Numbered from the stretch's first letter, positions 1 to 6,016 are shown. The stretch: DNA of 7,126 nucleotides from Candidatus Saccharibacteria bacterium RIFCSPHIGHO2_02_FULL_47_12 (GCA_001790455.1 MGCP01000025.1:6710-13835); one strand, 5' to 3'. The notes: generated from the letters alone by a model not told the origin. Made by a program: numbers and translations.

Positions 1-940
1 TTTTTAGCGAGTCTTCTATGTCTGGTACTTTGGCCTGGGGAGTTTTGTTGGTAGAAAGACCAATCTTTAGCTCTTCTGCCTGGCTAAAGCTCACGCCCAG
101 GTCGCGTTCAATTGCCTTGGTAAAGGCTCGGCCGCCTATGCCAAACATTTTGGTGCCCTGCACGCCGCCGTCATTTATAACAGCTATATCTGTGGTTCCA
201 CCGCCCACGTCCATAAGTATGGCGCTCATGCTGGCGCTGGCGTCGTCGCCCACCACAGAGCGAGCCACCGCAAACGGTTCTGCCGCCACAGCCAGCAGTT
301 CCAGGTCCAGCTCTTTGGCGGTACGTTCTAGTGCGCCTATGTGGATCATGGGCGCAAAGGCGGTATAAAGCTGCACCATGACCTCTTTGCCTTTAAATCC
401 TACGGGGTTGGTGACCGGGTAGCCATCTATTTCTATGCGTACCAGTGCGCTGTTTACCAGGCGGATCTCTACCTCTTTGCCGCCTAGCTCCCATGCTAGC
501 GTGGCTTTGGCCTTTTCTTGTGCGCGTTCCTGCACAGCAGCTACTATGCGCTCTACTTCGTCTACATCAATCTCTTTGTCTGCGTCCTTTCTGCGGGCGC
601 GTACAGATATGGTAGTGCCTTTTACCAGCTCGCCGGCAATGCCAATTATGGCGCTGCGGGCGCTCACACCGGCTTGCTGCTCGGCCTCTGTTAGAGCTTT
701 ATCGCAGTTTGCTACTACGCCGGCAATGTCGCTTATAGCTCCGGCTTGCATGTCTGACAAATTTTGGTGTGCCCTACCCGAGCCAATTATTTCCAAACCA
801 TCATTTGTCAGTCTGGCAGTTATGGCTTTGACATTTTCTGTACCGATGTCTAGCGCCACAATATGCTGGCCGGTATTTTGTTTGGAACTGGCGACTTTGG
901 TCTTTAGCGACGCGGCGTGGGTTTTTATCTTGTCTAACAC
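1..940 (-). CDS. ftsA: FtsA-like cell division ATPase, N-terminal part (runs off left edge)
   Basis: Reverse-strand frame open for 313 codons to the window edge, so the C-terminus is missing. It reads as an actin-fold protein of the FtsA family, which tethers FtsZ filaments to the membrane during division. Visible in order: a basic N-terminal extension (about residues 1-26), phosphate-1 motif ALDIGTENVKA (29-39), FtsA-style segment with GAISDI and an AEQQAG helix (67-91), a charged 1C/SHS2-like region (92-190), phosphate-2 motif LMDVGGGTTDIAVI (242-255), then GIGGRAFTKAI (267-277). The FtsA pattern fits better than PilM because of the GAISDI/AE helix and the GGGTTDIA motif. No ATG occurs in frame between the upstream in-frame stop and the first motif; the GTG at 938-940 is the only reasonable start, and a perfect TATAAT lies 7 bases before it. 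An unknown 105-residue gene ends 20 bases upstream on the same strand. Family is seen directly; division role is family knowledge. Confidence 0.82.
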   Translation of the reverse strand, partial: MLDKIKTHAASLKTKVASSKQNTGQHIVALDIGTENVKAITARLTNDGLEIIGSGRAHQNLSDMQAGAISDIAGVVANCDKALTEAEQQAGVSARSAIIGIAGELVKGTTISVRARRKDADKEIDVDEVERIVAAVQERAQEKAKATLAWELGGKEVEIRLVNSALVRIEIDGYPVTNPVGFKGKEVMVQLYTAFAPMIHIGALERTAKELDLELLAVAAEPFAVARSVVGDDASASMSAILMDVGGGTTDIAVINDGGVQGTKMFGIGGRAFTKAIERDLGVSFSQAEELKIGLSTNKTPQAKVPDIEDSLK

Positions 941-947
941 GCTATTG

Positions 948-953
948 ATTATA
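948..953 (-). promoter_or_regulatory. Extended -10 box for the ftsA-like gene
   Basis: Reverse strand reads TGATATAAT, a perfect TATAAT with the TGn extension, ending 7 bases before the GTG start. No convincing -35 hexamer lies 16-18 bases upstream. Transcription would begin at or within a base or so of the start codon, so the mRNA would be leaderless. The box lies in the 20-base gap after the 105-residue gene. Confidence 0.6.
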
Positions 954-960
954 TCACTCT

Positions 961-1278
961 CTAGAGAGGAACGTCTTCTATGATCGGGCCTTGCAGTTCT
1001 GGGCTTGGCATTACTAACGGTTCATCACGAAGGAGCCTATGAATAACCCGTCTATGTACTATGCCAATTAAGATTATCCTCTCTGGAAATTGCTCTTCAT
1101 CAACTGGTAGTTCTTTACTATATTTCGGCAAAAGTAGCTCAAGCTGAATGCGTAAATTGTTGTCGACTTCTATATCTTCAGGTGTGACATCTTCTATTTT
1201 AGGAAAAACAATTTCGGTAGTATCTAAAAACGGCCCGCCCGGAATATCTGGGTGGGCACGTTTATATATAAATTCCAT
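961..1278 (-). CDS. Hypothetical protein, 105 residues
   Basis: I do not recognise this protein. It has no signal peptide, membrane segment or Cys/His metal motif. The N-terminal third is rich in Pro, Asp and Glu (PGGPFLDTTEIVFPKIEDVTPEDIEVD, about 13-39 in two adjoining pieces), followed by a likely helical stretch RIQLELLLPKY (43-53) and a basic hydrophobic patch ERIILIGIVHRRVIHRLLR (66-84); the tail is again acidic. The ATG at 1276-1278 is supported by a TAGAAT box 5 bases upstream. It ends 20 bases before the ftsA-like start on the same strand, so readthrough into ftsA is possible, although ftsA has its own -10 box. Any link to division would be a guess from position only. Confidence 0.65.
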   Translation of the reverse strand: MEFIYKRAHPDIPGGPFLDTTEIVFPKIEDVTPEDIEVDNNLRIQLELLLPKYSKELPVDEEQFPERIILIGIVHRRVIHRLLRDEPLVMPSPELQGPIIEDVPL

Positions 1279-1283
1279 AATCT

Positions 1284-1289
1284 ATTCTA
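1284..1289 (-). promoter_or_regulatory. Extended -10 box for the 105-residue gene
   Basis: Reverse strand reads TGCTAGAAT: TAGAAT (5 of 6 to consensus) with the TGn extension, 5 bases before the ATG at 1276-1278. There is no Shine-Dalgarno in the short gap, so the predicted message is leaderless. Confidence 0.5.
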
Positions 1290-1373
1290 GCATAGGCTTC
1301 GTGCCTTAGTGTTTGGCTGGATGGCAGTTTTCATCCTAGTTTTTACAGTCTATAATTTGGTCGCTTATTATTA

Positions 1374-1379
1374 TATAAT
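1374..1379 (+). promoter_or_regulatory. -10 box for the phosphoribosyltransferase operon
   Basis: Perfect TATAAT ending exactly 6 bases before the GTG start at 1386, inside the palindrome ATTATATAAT (1370-1379). This places +1 on the start codon. A second possible promoter lies just upstream: TTTTCA at 1328-1333, a 17-base spacer and TATAAT at 1351-1356. That one would give a leader of about 20 bases but with no Shine-Dalgarno. The 107 bases between the two divergent genes (1279-1385) hold only these promoter elements. Confidence 0.55.
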
Positions 1380-1385
1380 ATTTCT

Positions 1386-1985
1386 GTGAGTATAGCTATT
1401 TCATCAGCCCACATCAGCCAAGACGCAAAGGGTTTAGTCGAACGCGGCCACTTCTCTGGAAGAAAGGGGAAAAACGTACATATTAGCGGCCGGCTGCAAA
1501 AAGCCAAGCTTTTTTCTGATACTTCATTACTAGACAGGCTGATTGGACATATGCAACCAATGGTTGAGGATATGGATCCAACCGTACTAGTAGGACAGGA
1601 AAAATCTGCAGCCATTGTAGCCAGACATCTTGGTATTTTAATGTGTGTGCCAGTAATAACCCTTGAAAAGCATGGCACGTCTGAGCTATTAGGTCCTGCC
1701 GACAATACTGACCGCACAGTAGTTATAGAAGATAACTTTGTGACCGGCAGAAATCTGGGTCTTGCTCTGAGCTCTTTGAGGAAAGCGGGTATAGAACCAG
1801 TTGGTTTAGTTTCTCTGTTAAATAGTAGCGGCTGCAAACCAACGGAATACTCCGAAATTCCGCTTTCTACTGTAATTGACCTAGGGATTCAGGAGTGGGA
1901 TGCGCAAAATTGTGAGATTTGTGATGTACACGGTGTTGAATCGTTAGATCTAAGCACAAAGGAACTTGCCGCCCATGAGTCTTGA
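1386..1985 (+). CDS. Orotate phosphoribosyltransferase-like protein
   Basis: A 199-residue type I phosphoribosyltransferase-fold protein, close to the usual OPRTase length. The PRPP-binding loop is TVVIEDNFVTGRNL (111-124). The family consensus has two acidic residues and TTGG here; this protein keeps E115-D116 but reads VTGR, so it is divergent. The N-terminal GHFSGRKGKNVHISGR (21-36) sits where OPRTases have their SSGK segment, and TVLVGQEKSAAIVA (66-79) resembles the strand before the OPRTase substrate hood. The C-terminus carries CEICDVHG (176-183). GTG start is chosen because TATAAT ends 6 bases before it. The end overlaps the next gene by 11 bases, so the two are almost certainly made together. 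True PyrE is doubtful because no other pyrimidine gene is nearby and the loop is altered; the base or sugar acceptor is unknown. Confidence 0.75.
   Translation: MSIAISSAHISQDAKGLVERGHFSGRKGKNVHISGRLQKAKLFSDTSLLDRLIGHMQPMVEDMDPTVLVGQEKSAAIVARHLGILMCVPVITLEKHGTSELLGPADNTDRTVVIEDNFVTGRNLGLALSSLRKAGIEPVGLVSLLNSSGCKPTEYSEIPLSTVIDLGIQEWDAQNCEICDVHGVESLDLSTKELAAHES
1958..1964 (+). promoter_or_regulatory. Ribosome binding site of the nucleotidyltransferase
   Basis: AAAGGAA, complementary to the 16S anti-Shine-Dalgarno, with 11 bases between AAGGA and the ATG at 1975. It decides the start: a TTG at 1966 in the same frame is only 2 bases from it and is too close. It is the only clear Shine-Dalgarno before a start in the window, and it serves an operon-internal gene. 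Confidence 0.6.
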
Positions 1986-3042
1986 AAAGTTACATGACTA
2001 TGAGCTAGCCCGGCAGCAGGTTGTTGATGAACTTGAAGTAAGACTACCCGCCGACCAACCGGGACTTTTATATGGTTCTGTTGCCCGCGCTTTCGGTCCA
2101 TTTAGCGATATTGATCTTATTACTTTTGGTAAGGATTATGTTGTTAAAGGTCTGGTTCAGAATACGAGAGTACAAGAGCACCTGTTCTCAGCTGGTGATT
2201 TCTATGATTATGTTGTAAATTCACCGCGCGGCCTGCACTCTGCAATAGACGGGGTCATTATTCACGAGCAAAGCGGTCTGGCGGGTGATGTAATTGCTAC
2301 GCATCAACGTCAAAGGCTTCATGTAAGAGATGAGGGCAGCGCGGACTTTGTTGCACTAATGCAAGCAGAACAAGACGGTGATACTAATAGGCCAGACATC
2401 AGAGCCAACCGCAGCCATTATGCACTCAAACGCAGCTTTGGAGGAAAACGCTCAGTAACAAGATCTTTCCTATCAACACTTGTAATGCATAGCGATGTGT
2501 TTGACCTTCAGCTACCTTCAGAGAAAATGGAAGCTCTTTTAGACAAAGGGCTAATCGACGAGGGGCAACTCGACTCAATCTTCGCCGTAAATGCACTGCT
2601 AATTGCCGTATATAATTCGCAAACAATACCACGTTCGGAGTGGGATTCACACACTAAACAAACGGCTGAATGGTGTCAGCAGGTCGGTGAATGGTCTGAA
2701 GATTATTTATCTGAAGCTCTGGAGCCAGGGTACATATCTCTTTTATCAGATGCCTCGAGCACCAGCGCAGAAAGCCAGAGAAGAGCTTTATCTTACGCCG
2801 CTGCAGATACTACCAATCAAACTAGGTCGCGCACCGTTTTGTGGAGACTTGTAGCAAATGATCAAGTTGATCCGGATGTGTTGTTTCAAGCGTGGACACT
2901 ATGCGAAAAACAGCCGCGCGTGTTACGAGAGCTTGGTTGTGCCGCCGTTCAGTTGCCACAATTTAAAACTCTGGACATTGACCCTGCATCTCCCTTGCTT
3001 AACGACCCGGACGTCCAGTTTTCTACTTTTTACAAAGCGTAA
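1975..3042 (+). CDS. GlnD/GlnE-like nucleotidyltransferase with helical C-terminal domain
   Basis: A 355-residue protein with a Pol-beta-fold nucleotidyltransferase head: LLYGSVARAFGPFSDIDLI (31-49) gives the GS motif (G34-S35) and the metal-binding Asp pair D45/D47; D92 in SAIDGVIIHE may be the third carboxylate. At 151-172, LKRSFGGKRSVTRSF followed by a helical stretch recalls the K-x-G-x-GG-x-RD segment that follows the catalytic domain in GlnD and GlnE, although the RD pair is replaced by RS. The rest (173-355) is mostly helical, soluble and unfamiliar. Family members move AMP or UMP to proteins, small molecules or tRNA; the target here cannot be read. The ATG overlaps the upstream phosphoribosyltransferase stop by 11 bases, implying translational coupling and a shared process. 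It ends 7 bases before the stop of a convergent micro-ORF. No ACT, HD or kinase domain is seen, so full GlnD is excluded. Confidence 0.75.
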   Translation: MSLEKLHDYELARQQVVDELEVRLPADQPGLLYGSVARAFGPFSDIDLITFGKDYVVKGLVQNTRVQEHLFSAGDFYDYVVNSPRGLHSAIDGVIIHEQSGLAGDVIATHQRQRLHVRDEGSADFVALMQAEQDGDTNRPDIRANRSHYALKRSFGGKRSVTRSFLSTLVMHSDVFDLQLPSEKMEALLDKGLIDEGQLDSIFAVNALLIAVYNSQTIPRSEWDSHTKQTAEWCQQVGEWSEDYLSEALEPGYISLLSDASSTSAESQRRALSYAAADTTNQTRSRTVLWRLVANDQVDPDVLFQAWTLCEKQPRVLRELGCAAVQLPQFKTLDIDPASPLLNDPDVQFSTFYKA

Positions 3043-3049
3043 AAGGGCT

Positions 3050-3166
3050 TTATTCTAGAACCGCTTTGATGCGTCGGACTTGCCCCGCATCAAATCCTGA
3101 AGTGAAGTAGTCTGCAATCAGATTACGGAACATCAAGATTTTGGTGTCGGGGTACCGGCGGCTCAT
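3050..3166 (-). CDS. 38-codon micro-ORF coupled to alaS, repeating the AlaRS C-terminus
   Basis: The ATG at 3164-3166 overlaps the alaS TGA in an ATGA junction, the usual form of translational coupling. The predicted 38-residue basic peptide starts MSRRYPDTKILMFRNLIADY and ends GQVRRIKAVLE. Its last eight residues, RRIKAVLE, are identical to the last eight of AlaRS and both end at a stop codon at the same point. The codons differ at silent positions (for example AGA-AGG versus CGA-CGC), so it is not a trivial recent copy. Residues 1-27 show no resemblance to AlaRS that I can see. It could be a small conserved protein, a decayed tail duplication or an artefact of chance coupling. Not long enough for firm family assignment. 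Confidence 0.5.
   Translation of the reverse strand: MSRRYPDTKILMFRNLIADYFTSGFDAGQVRRIKAVLE
3065..3094. repeat. 9-bp perfect inverted repeat inside the micro-ORF
   Basis: TTTGATGCG (3065-3073) and CGCATCAAA (3086-3094) are exact reverse complements around a 12-base loop. No T-run follows closely on either strand, so it is not a standard intrinsic terminator. It lies 22 bases beyond the nucleotidyltransferase stop and inside the alaS-linked micro-ORF, and could act as an RNA 3'-end stabiliser for either convergent transcript. Confidence 0.5.
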
Positions 3167-5106
3167 TCTAGGACAGCCTTGATCCTTCTTATTCCTGCCG
3201 CGGAACTTTCTTCTTTTATAATTTTGAACTTCTTGCCACCCTCACCCAGCGTGCCGGTGTGTTCTACGTGCGGGCCGCCGCAAAGCTCCATAGTGTAGGG
3301 GTTGTCTTCCGGGCCCATTATGTAAACTTTTACGGTGTCGCCATATTTTTCACCAAAGTGCCCGCGCGCTCCAGTGGCCAGTGCTTCTTTGGTGGGCATC
3401 TCTTTCCAAGTAACTGGCAAGTCTTTGGCAATCTGTTCGTTTACAATGCTTTCTACTTTTTCAATTTCCACGGGCGTCATTTTGGCAGGATGGTTAAAGT
3501 CAAACCGCAGCCGTTCATTTGTAATGTTGCTGCCGCGCTGCTCTACGTGTTCGCCCAGCGTAAGGCGCAGCGCTTTATACATCAGGTGCGTTGCTGTGTG
3601 GTACTTTATGGTCTGCTCAGAGTGTTCGGCTAGGCCGCCTTTGAACATACCAGCCGCAGCGGTTCGTGAACGTTTACGCTGTTTTTCCATTTCTTTATTA
3701 AATTCTTCTTCCCACTTTTTACTTACAGGGATGTGTTTCTGTGTCGCTTCTTCAACACTAAGTTCTGGCGGAAAACCATAGGTATCATATAGAAGAAATA
3801 TCGTTTCACCCGCAAGGTTTGCCTCAATAGTCACATGCGTAGATGTTCTATCTTCAGTAGGTGGGTACGAGAGAGAAGGACCGCTAGATCTTAATTTCTC
3901 AAACTCTCTTAGACCCTTTTTCAGAGTCTGGCGGAAGAGCTTTTCTTCTTTTTCCAGCACGTCTATGACGGTTTTTTCATTTTTTGCAATTTCTGGGAAC
4001 GGGCCTCGGTACATATCCACTACTATTGGCGCGATAGCCTCAAACAACCCGCTTTCTATGCCCAGCTCATGAGCCTGGCGAATTGCCCGGCGCAGCAGTC
4101 TGCGCAATATGTAACCTTGGGTTTTGTTGCTAGGCGTTACTCCGTCTGCTGCCATGAATACAGCGCTTCGCATGTGGTCAGCTATGATGCGCTTGGCTTC
4201 TACGTGATCTTCGTACTTTTTGCCAGAAAGTTCCTGCAGCTTTTCTACGATGGGCCACAACAGGTCAATCCTAAAAACGTCAGGACTATTTATGCTTGCT
4301 GCGGCAATACGCTCCAGCCCGCCGCCAAAGTCCACGTTCTTTTGGGGCAATTCTTTGAACCCGCCATCGTCAGTTTTGATGTATTGCATAAACACAGAGT
4401 TGCCGATTTCTAAAAACCGGCCGCAGTCACAGTTGGGGTGGCAATGCTTACCAAAAGATTGGTCATGCTCCACCTCCGTAAATTCATAAAAAACTTCGCT
4501 GTCTGGCCCACCAGGCTCGCCGGCCGGCATGTTTTCTGGTTTGCCCACGCGACTCCACCAGTTTTTAGAAGCGTCGTAATAAAAAATGCGACCGTTTTGC
4601 ATTCCCTTCTCATAACCGTCGACTTCGCTACCAATTTCTACTATTTCTGCTTCTACTTCACTCTGACTAAACAGTTTTTGCCAGATTTGGGCGCTTTCTG
4701 TGTCTTTAGGAATTTTGTTCTTTTCGTCTCCTATAAAAACCGTTACATACAGGTGTTTTGGATCTAGCCCGACCTTTTCAGTCAAAAATTCATAAAACCA
4801 CGGCAGTTGTTCTGCTTTAAAGTAGTCGCCTAGGCTCCAGTTGCCCAACATTTCAAAGAATGTGGTGTGACGGTTGTCGCCCACTTCATCCACATCGTCG
4901 GCGCGGAAACATGTCTGGCTGTCTGTAAGCCGCTTGCCCGCTGGGTGCTTCTCACCCAAAAGATATGGCAAAAGCGGCTGCATGCCAGAACCGGTAAACA
5001 GTGTAGTGGGGTCATTGTCGGGTACCAGCTTAGCTCGTGGCACTACTACATGCCCACGATCTTTGAAAAAATCTAAATAAGCCTTGCGAATCTCTTGTGC
5101 AGTCAT
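3163..5106 (-). CDS. alaS: Alanyl-tRNA synthetase, short form without C-Ala domain
   Basis: Charges tRNA-Ala with alanine in the cytoplasm. The 647 residues contain the class II catalytic core: TGSGMQPLLPYLLG (38-51), FRADDVDEVGDNRHTTFFEMLGNWSLGDYFK (67-97, in two pieces), GGPDSEVFYEF (199-209), RFLEIGNSVFMQY (230-242) and GGGLERIAAA (261-270). A tRNA-binding helical region follows (about 290-400), then LLYDTYGFPPELS (438-450) and the editing domain with HTATH (503-507) and CGGPH (609-613), the expected zinc ligands. It ends GIRRIKAVLE, just after the editing domain; the usual bacterial enzyme is about 870 residues with a C-terminal C-Ala domain that is absent here. A Cys/His cluster HCHPNCDC (221-228) is inserted in the core, and residues 404-430 look like an extra loop. 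ATG start has TATAAT 8 bases upstream. A micro-ORF is coupled downstream. Confidence 0.97.
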   Translation of the reverse strand: MTAQEIRKAYLDFFKDRGHVVVPRAKLVPDNDPTTLFTGSGMQPLLPYLLGEKHPAGKRLTDSQTCFRADDVDEVGDNRHTTFFEMLGNWSLGDYFKAEQLPWFYEFLTEKVGLDPKHLYVTVFIGDEKNKIPKDTESAQIWQKLFSQSEVEAEIVEIGSEVDGYEKGMQNGRIFYYDASKNWWSRVGKPENMPAGEPGGPDSEVFYEFTEVEHDQSFGKHCHPNCDCGRFLEIGNSVFMQYIKTDDGGFKELPQKNVDFGGGLERIAAASINSPDVFRIDLLWPIVEKLQELSGKKYEDHVEAKRIIADHMRSAVFMAADGVTPSNKTQGYILRRLLRRAIRQAHELGIESGLFEAIAPIVVDMYRGPFPEIAKNEKTVIDVLEKEEKLFRQTLKKGLREFEKLRSSGPSLSYPPTEDRTSTHVTIEANLAGETIFLLYDTYGFPPELSVEEATQKHIPVSKKWEEEFNKEMEKQRKRSRTAAAGMFKGGLAEHSEQTIKYHTATHLMYKALRLTLGEHVEQRGSNITNERLRFDFNHPAKMTPVEIEKVESIVNEQIAKDLPVTWKEMPTKEALATGARGHFGEKYGDTVKVYIMGPEDNPYTMELCGGPHVEHTGTLGEGGKKFKIIKEESSAAGIRRIKAVLE

Positions 5107-5114
5107 CAGAGGGA

Positions 5115-5120
5115 ATTATA
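5115..5120 (-). promoter_or_regulatory. Extended -10 box for alaS
   Basis: Reverse strand reads TGCTATAAT, perfect TATAAT with the TGn extension, ending 8 bases before the alaS ATG. The 8-base gap is pyrimidine-rich with no Shine-Dalgarno. No -35 consensus is seen at the usual distance, as expected for an extended -10 promoter. Confidence 0.6.
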
Positions 5121-5131
5121 GCAAAAAGCGT

Positions 5132-5137
5132 TATAAT
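5132..5137 (+). promoter_or_regulatory. -10 box for the EamA transporter
   Basis: Perfect TATAAT ending 8 bases before the ATG at 5146. It is only 11 bases from the alaS -10 box on the other strand, so each promoter's upstream region covers the other's start site and the two cannot easily fire at once. No good -35 is seen. Confidence 0.5.
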
Positions 5138-5145
5138 GGCACCAA

Positions 5146-5991
5146 ATGGCAATCTTGCTAAGTTATTTGTTCTATTTTATAGCGGCAAGTGCTTCTCCGC
5201 TTCAGCGACGCTGGTTGGCTACCAAAAAAGACGGTGGTGGCCAAATTGACTTTGCCTTTCGTGTCATGCTTATTACCGCAATTGGTGGTTTAAGCTTGGT
5301 TTTCTTTTCTCCGTTTCAACTACGCGGAAAAGCCCTAGAACTTGGACTACTCGCTCTGGTATGTGCGGTGTCTGGAGCAGCTTATTTCGTCAGCTACTTT
5401 TCGGCACAGAAGCATGTTGATGCAGGTGTGAGTACATTGGTCAGTAATGTGTACACCCCAGTCACTATAGTCATAGCAACACTGTTTCTAAACGAAGGCC
5501 TCGAGGCTTTACAGATTATTGGAACCCTCTTTTTGCTTTTCGCCATGCTTTTAGTGTCTAAGAAACACCGTTTGGGCAAGTTTTCGTTTGATAAGTATTT
5601 TTGGTTGGTAGTCATTAGTGGTATCGCATTGGGAATATGTCTAAGTGCGGAGCGGGCTCTTATGAAGACAACCGGATTTACTGCGGGCACTTTATTGAGC
5701 TGGTGGTCTCAGGTCGCAGGTCTTGGAATTGCCTCCTATATATGGAAAAGTCATACAACATATAACTTAAGAGACACTGCCATAACCGGGGGCCTGCGCT
5801 TTTTGCAAGCACTGTCTTGGGTTATCTTACTCCAAGTTGTTGGTAATTTAAGCGTTGTCTCATCTGTTACGACTTTTAAAGTAGTGGTGGTTTTTGCCGC
5901 CGCAGCAATTATTCTAAAAGAACGACAAGATATGACAAGGAAAATAATTGGCAGCATTATTGCCGTAGTTGGACTGTTATTAATGAAATAG
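5146..5991 (+). CDS. EamA/DMT-superfamily membrane transporter
   Basis: A 281-residue inner-membrane protein with about ten hydrophobic helices (roughly 1-18, 38-56, 65-86, 97-115, 120-139, 152-169, 178-199, 213-232, 236-257, 266-281) in two five-helix halves. Each half ends with the family's repeat signature: LNEGLEALQIIGTLFLLFA (115-133) and LKERQDMTRKIIGSIIAV (257-274), where the Glu after Leu-Asn or Leu-Lys is typical. DMT/EamA proteins export or import small metabolites such as amino acids, nucleotide sugars or vitamins; the substrate cannot be told from sequence. Length matches the family. The ATG at 5146 is preferred because TATAAT lies 8 bases before it; another ATG at 5136 is in a different frame. 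It diverges from alaS, which need not imply shared function. It converges on the zinc-ribbon gene with 44 bases between stops. Confidence 0.88.
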   Translation: MAILLSYLFYFIAASASPLQRRWLATKKDGGGQIDFAFRVMLITAIGGLSLVFFSPFQLRGKALELGLLALVCAVSGAAYFVSYFSAQKHVDAGVSTLVSNVYTPVTIVIATLFLNEGLEALQIIGTLFLLFAMLLVSKKHRLGKFSFDKYFWLVVISGIALGICLSAERALMKTTGFTAGTLLSWWSQVAGLGIASYIWKSHTTYNLRDTAITGGLRFLQALSWVILLQVVGNLSVVSSVTTFKVVVVFAAAAIILKERQDMTRKIIGSIIAVVGLLLMK

Positions 5992-6016
5992 ACCGATCAA
6001 GCTACCTGCGGTTTAG

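Noticed and set aside
18..983. Two plus-strand frames of 116 and 182 codons across the FtsA region
   Set aside because: They are Ser/Ala-rich antisense shadows; the minus strand encodes continuous FtsA motifs.
1343..1837. A 164-codon reverse frame opposite the phosphoribosyltransferase
   Set aside because: Its translation has low-complexity Ser/Pro/Phe content and no motif, while the plus-strand frame has a PRPP loop, a promoter and an overlap with the next gene.
1966..1974. TTG at 1966 as start of the nucleotidyltransferase
   Set aside because: It is 2 bases from the AAGGA ribosome site; the ATG at 1975 is properly spaced.
1386..1985. Naming the phosphoribosyltransferase pyrE
   Set aside because: The fold fits but the PRPP loop ends TGR, the neighbour is a nucleotidyltransferase and no pyrimidine genes are present; a firm symbol would be overcalling.
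1975..3042. Reading the nucleotidyltransferase as an antibiotic-resistance adenylyltransferase or as the MntA-type antitoxin of a HEPN system
   Set aside because: The protein is much longer than the minimal MNT family, has a GlnD/GlnE-like linker, and its partner is not a HEPN protein.
3259..4767. Several plus-strand frames opposite alaS
   Set aside because: They contain no recognisable motifs, overlap one another, and lie on the antisense strand of an unmistakable AlaRS.
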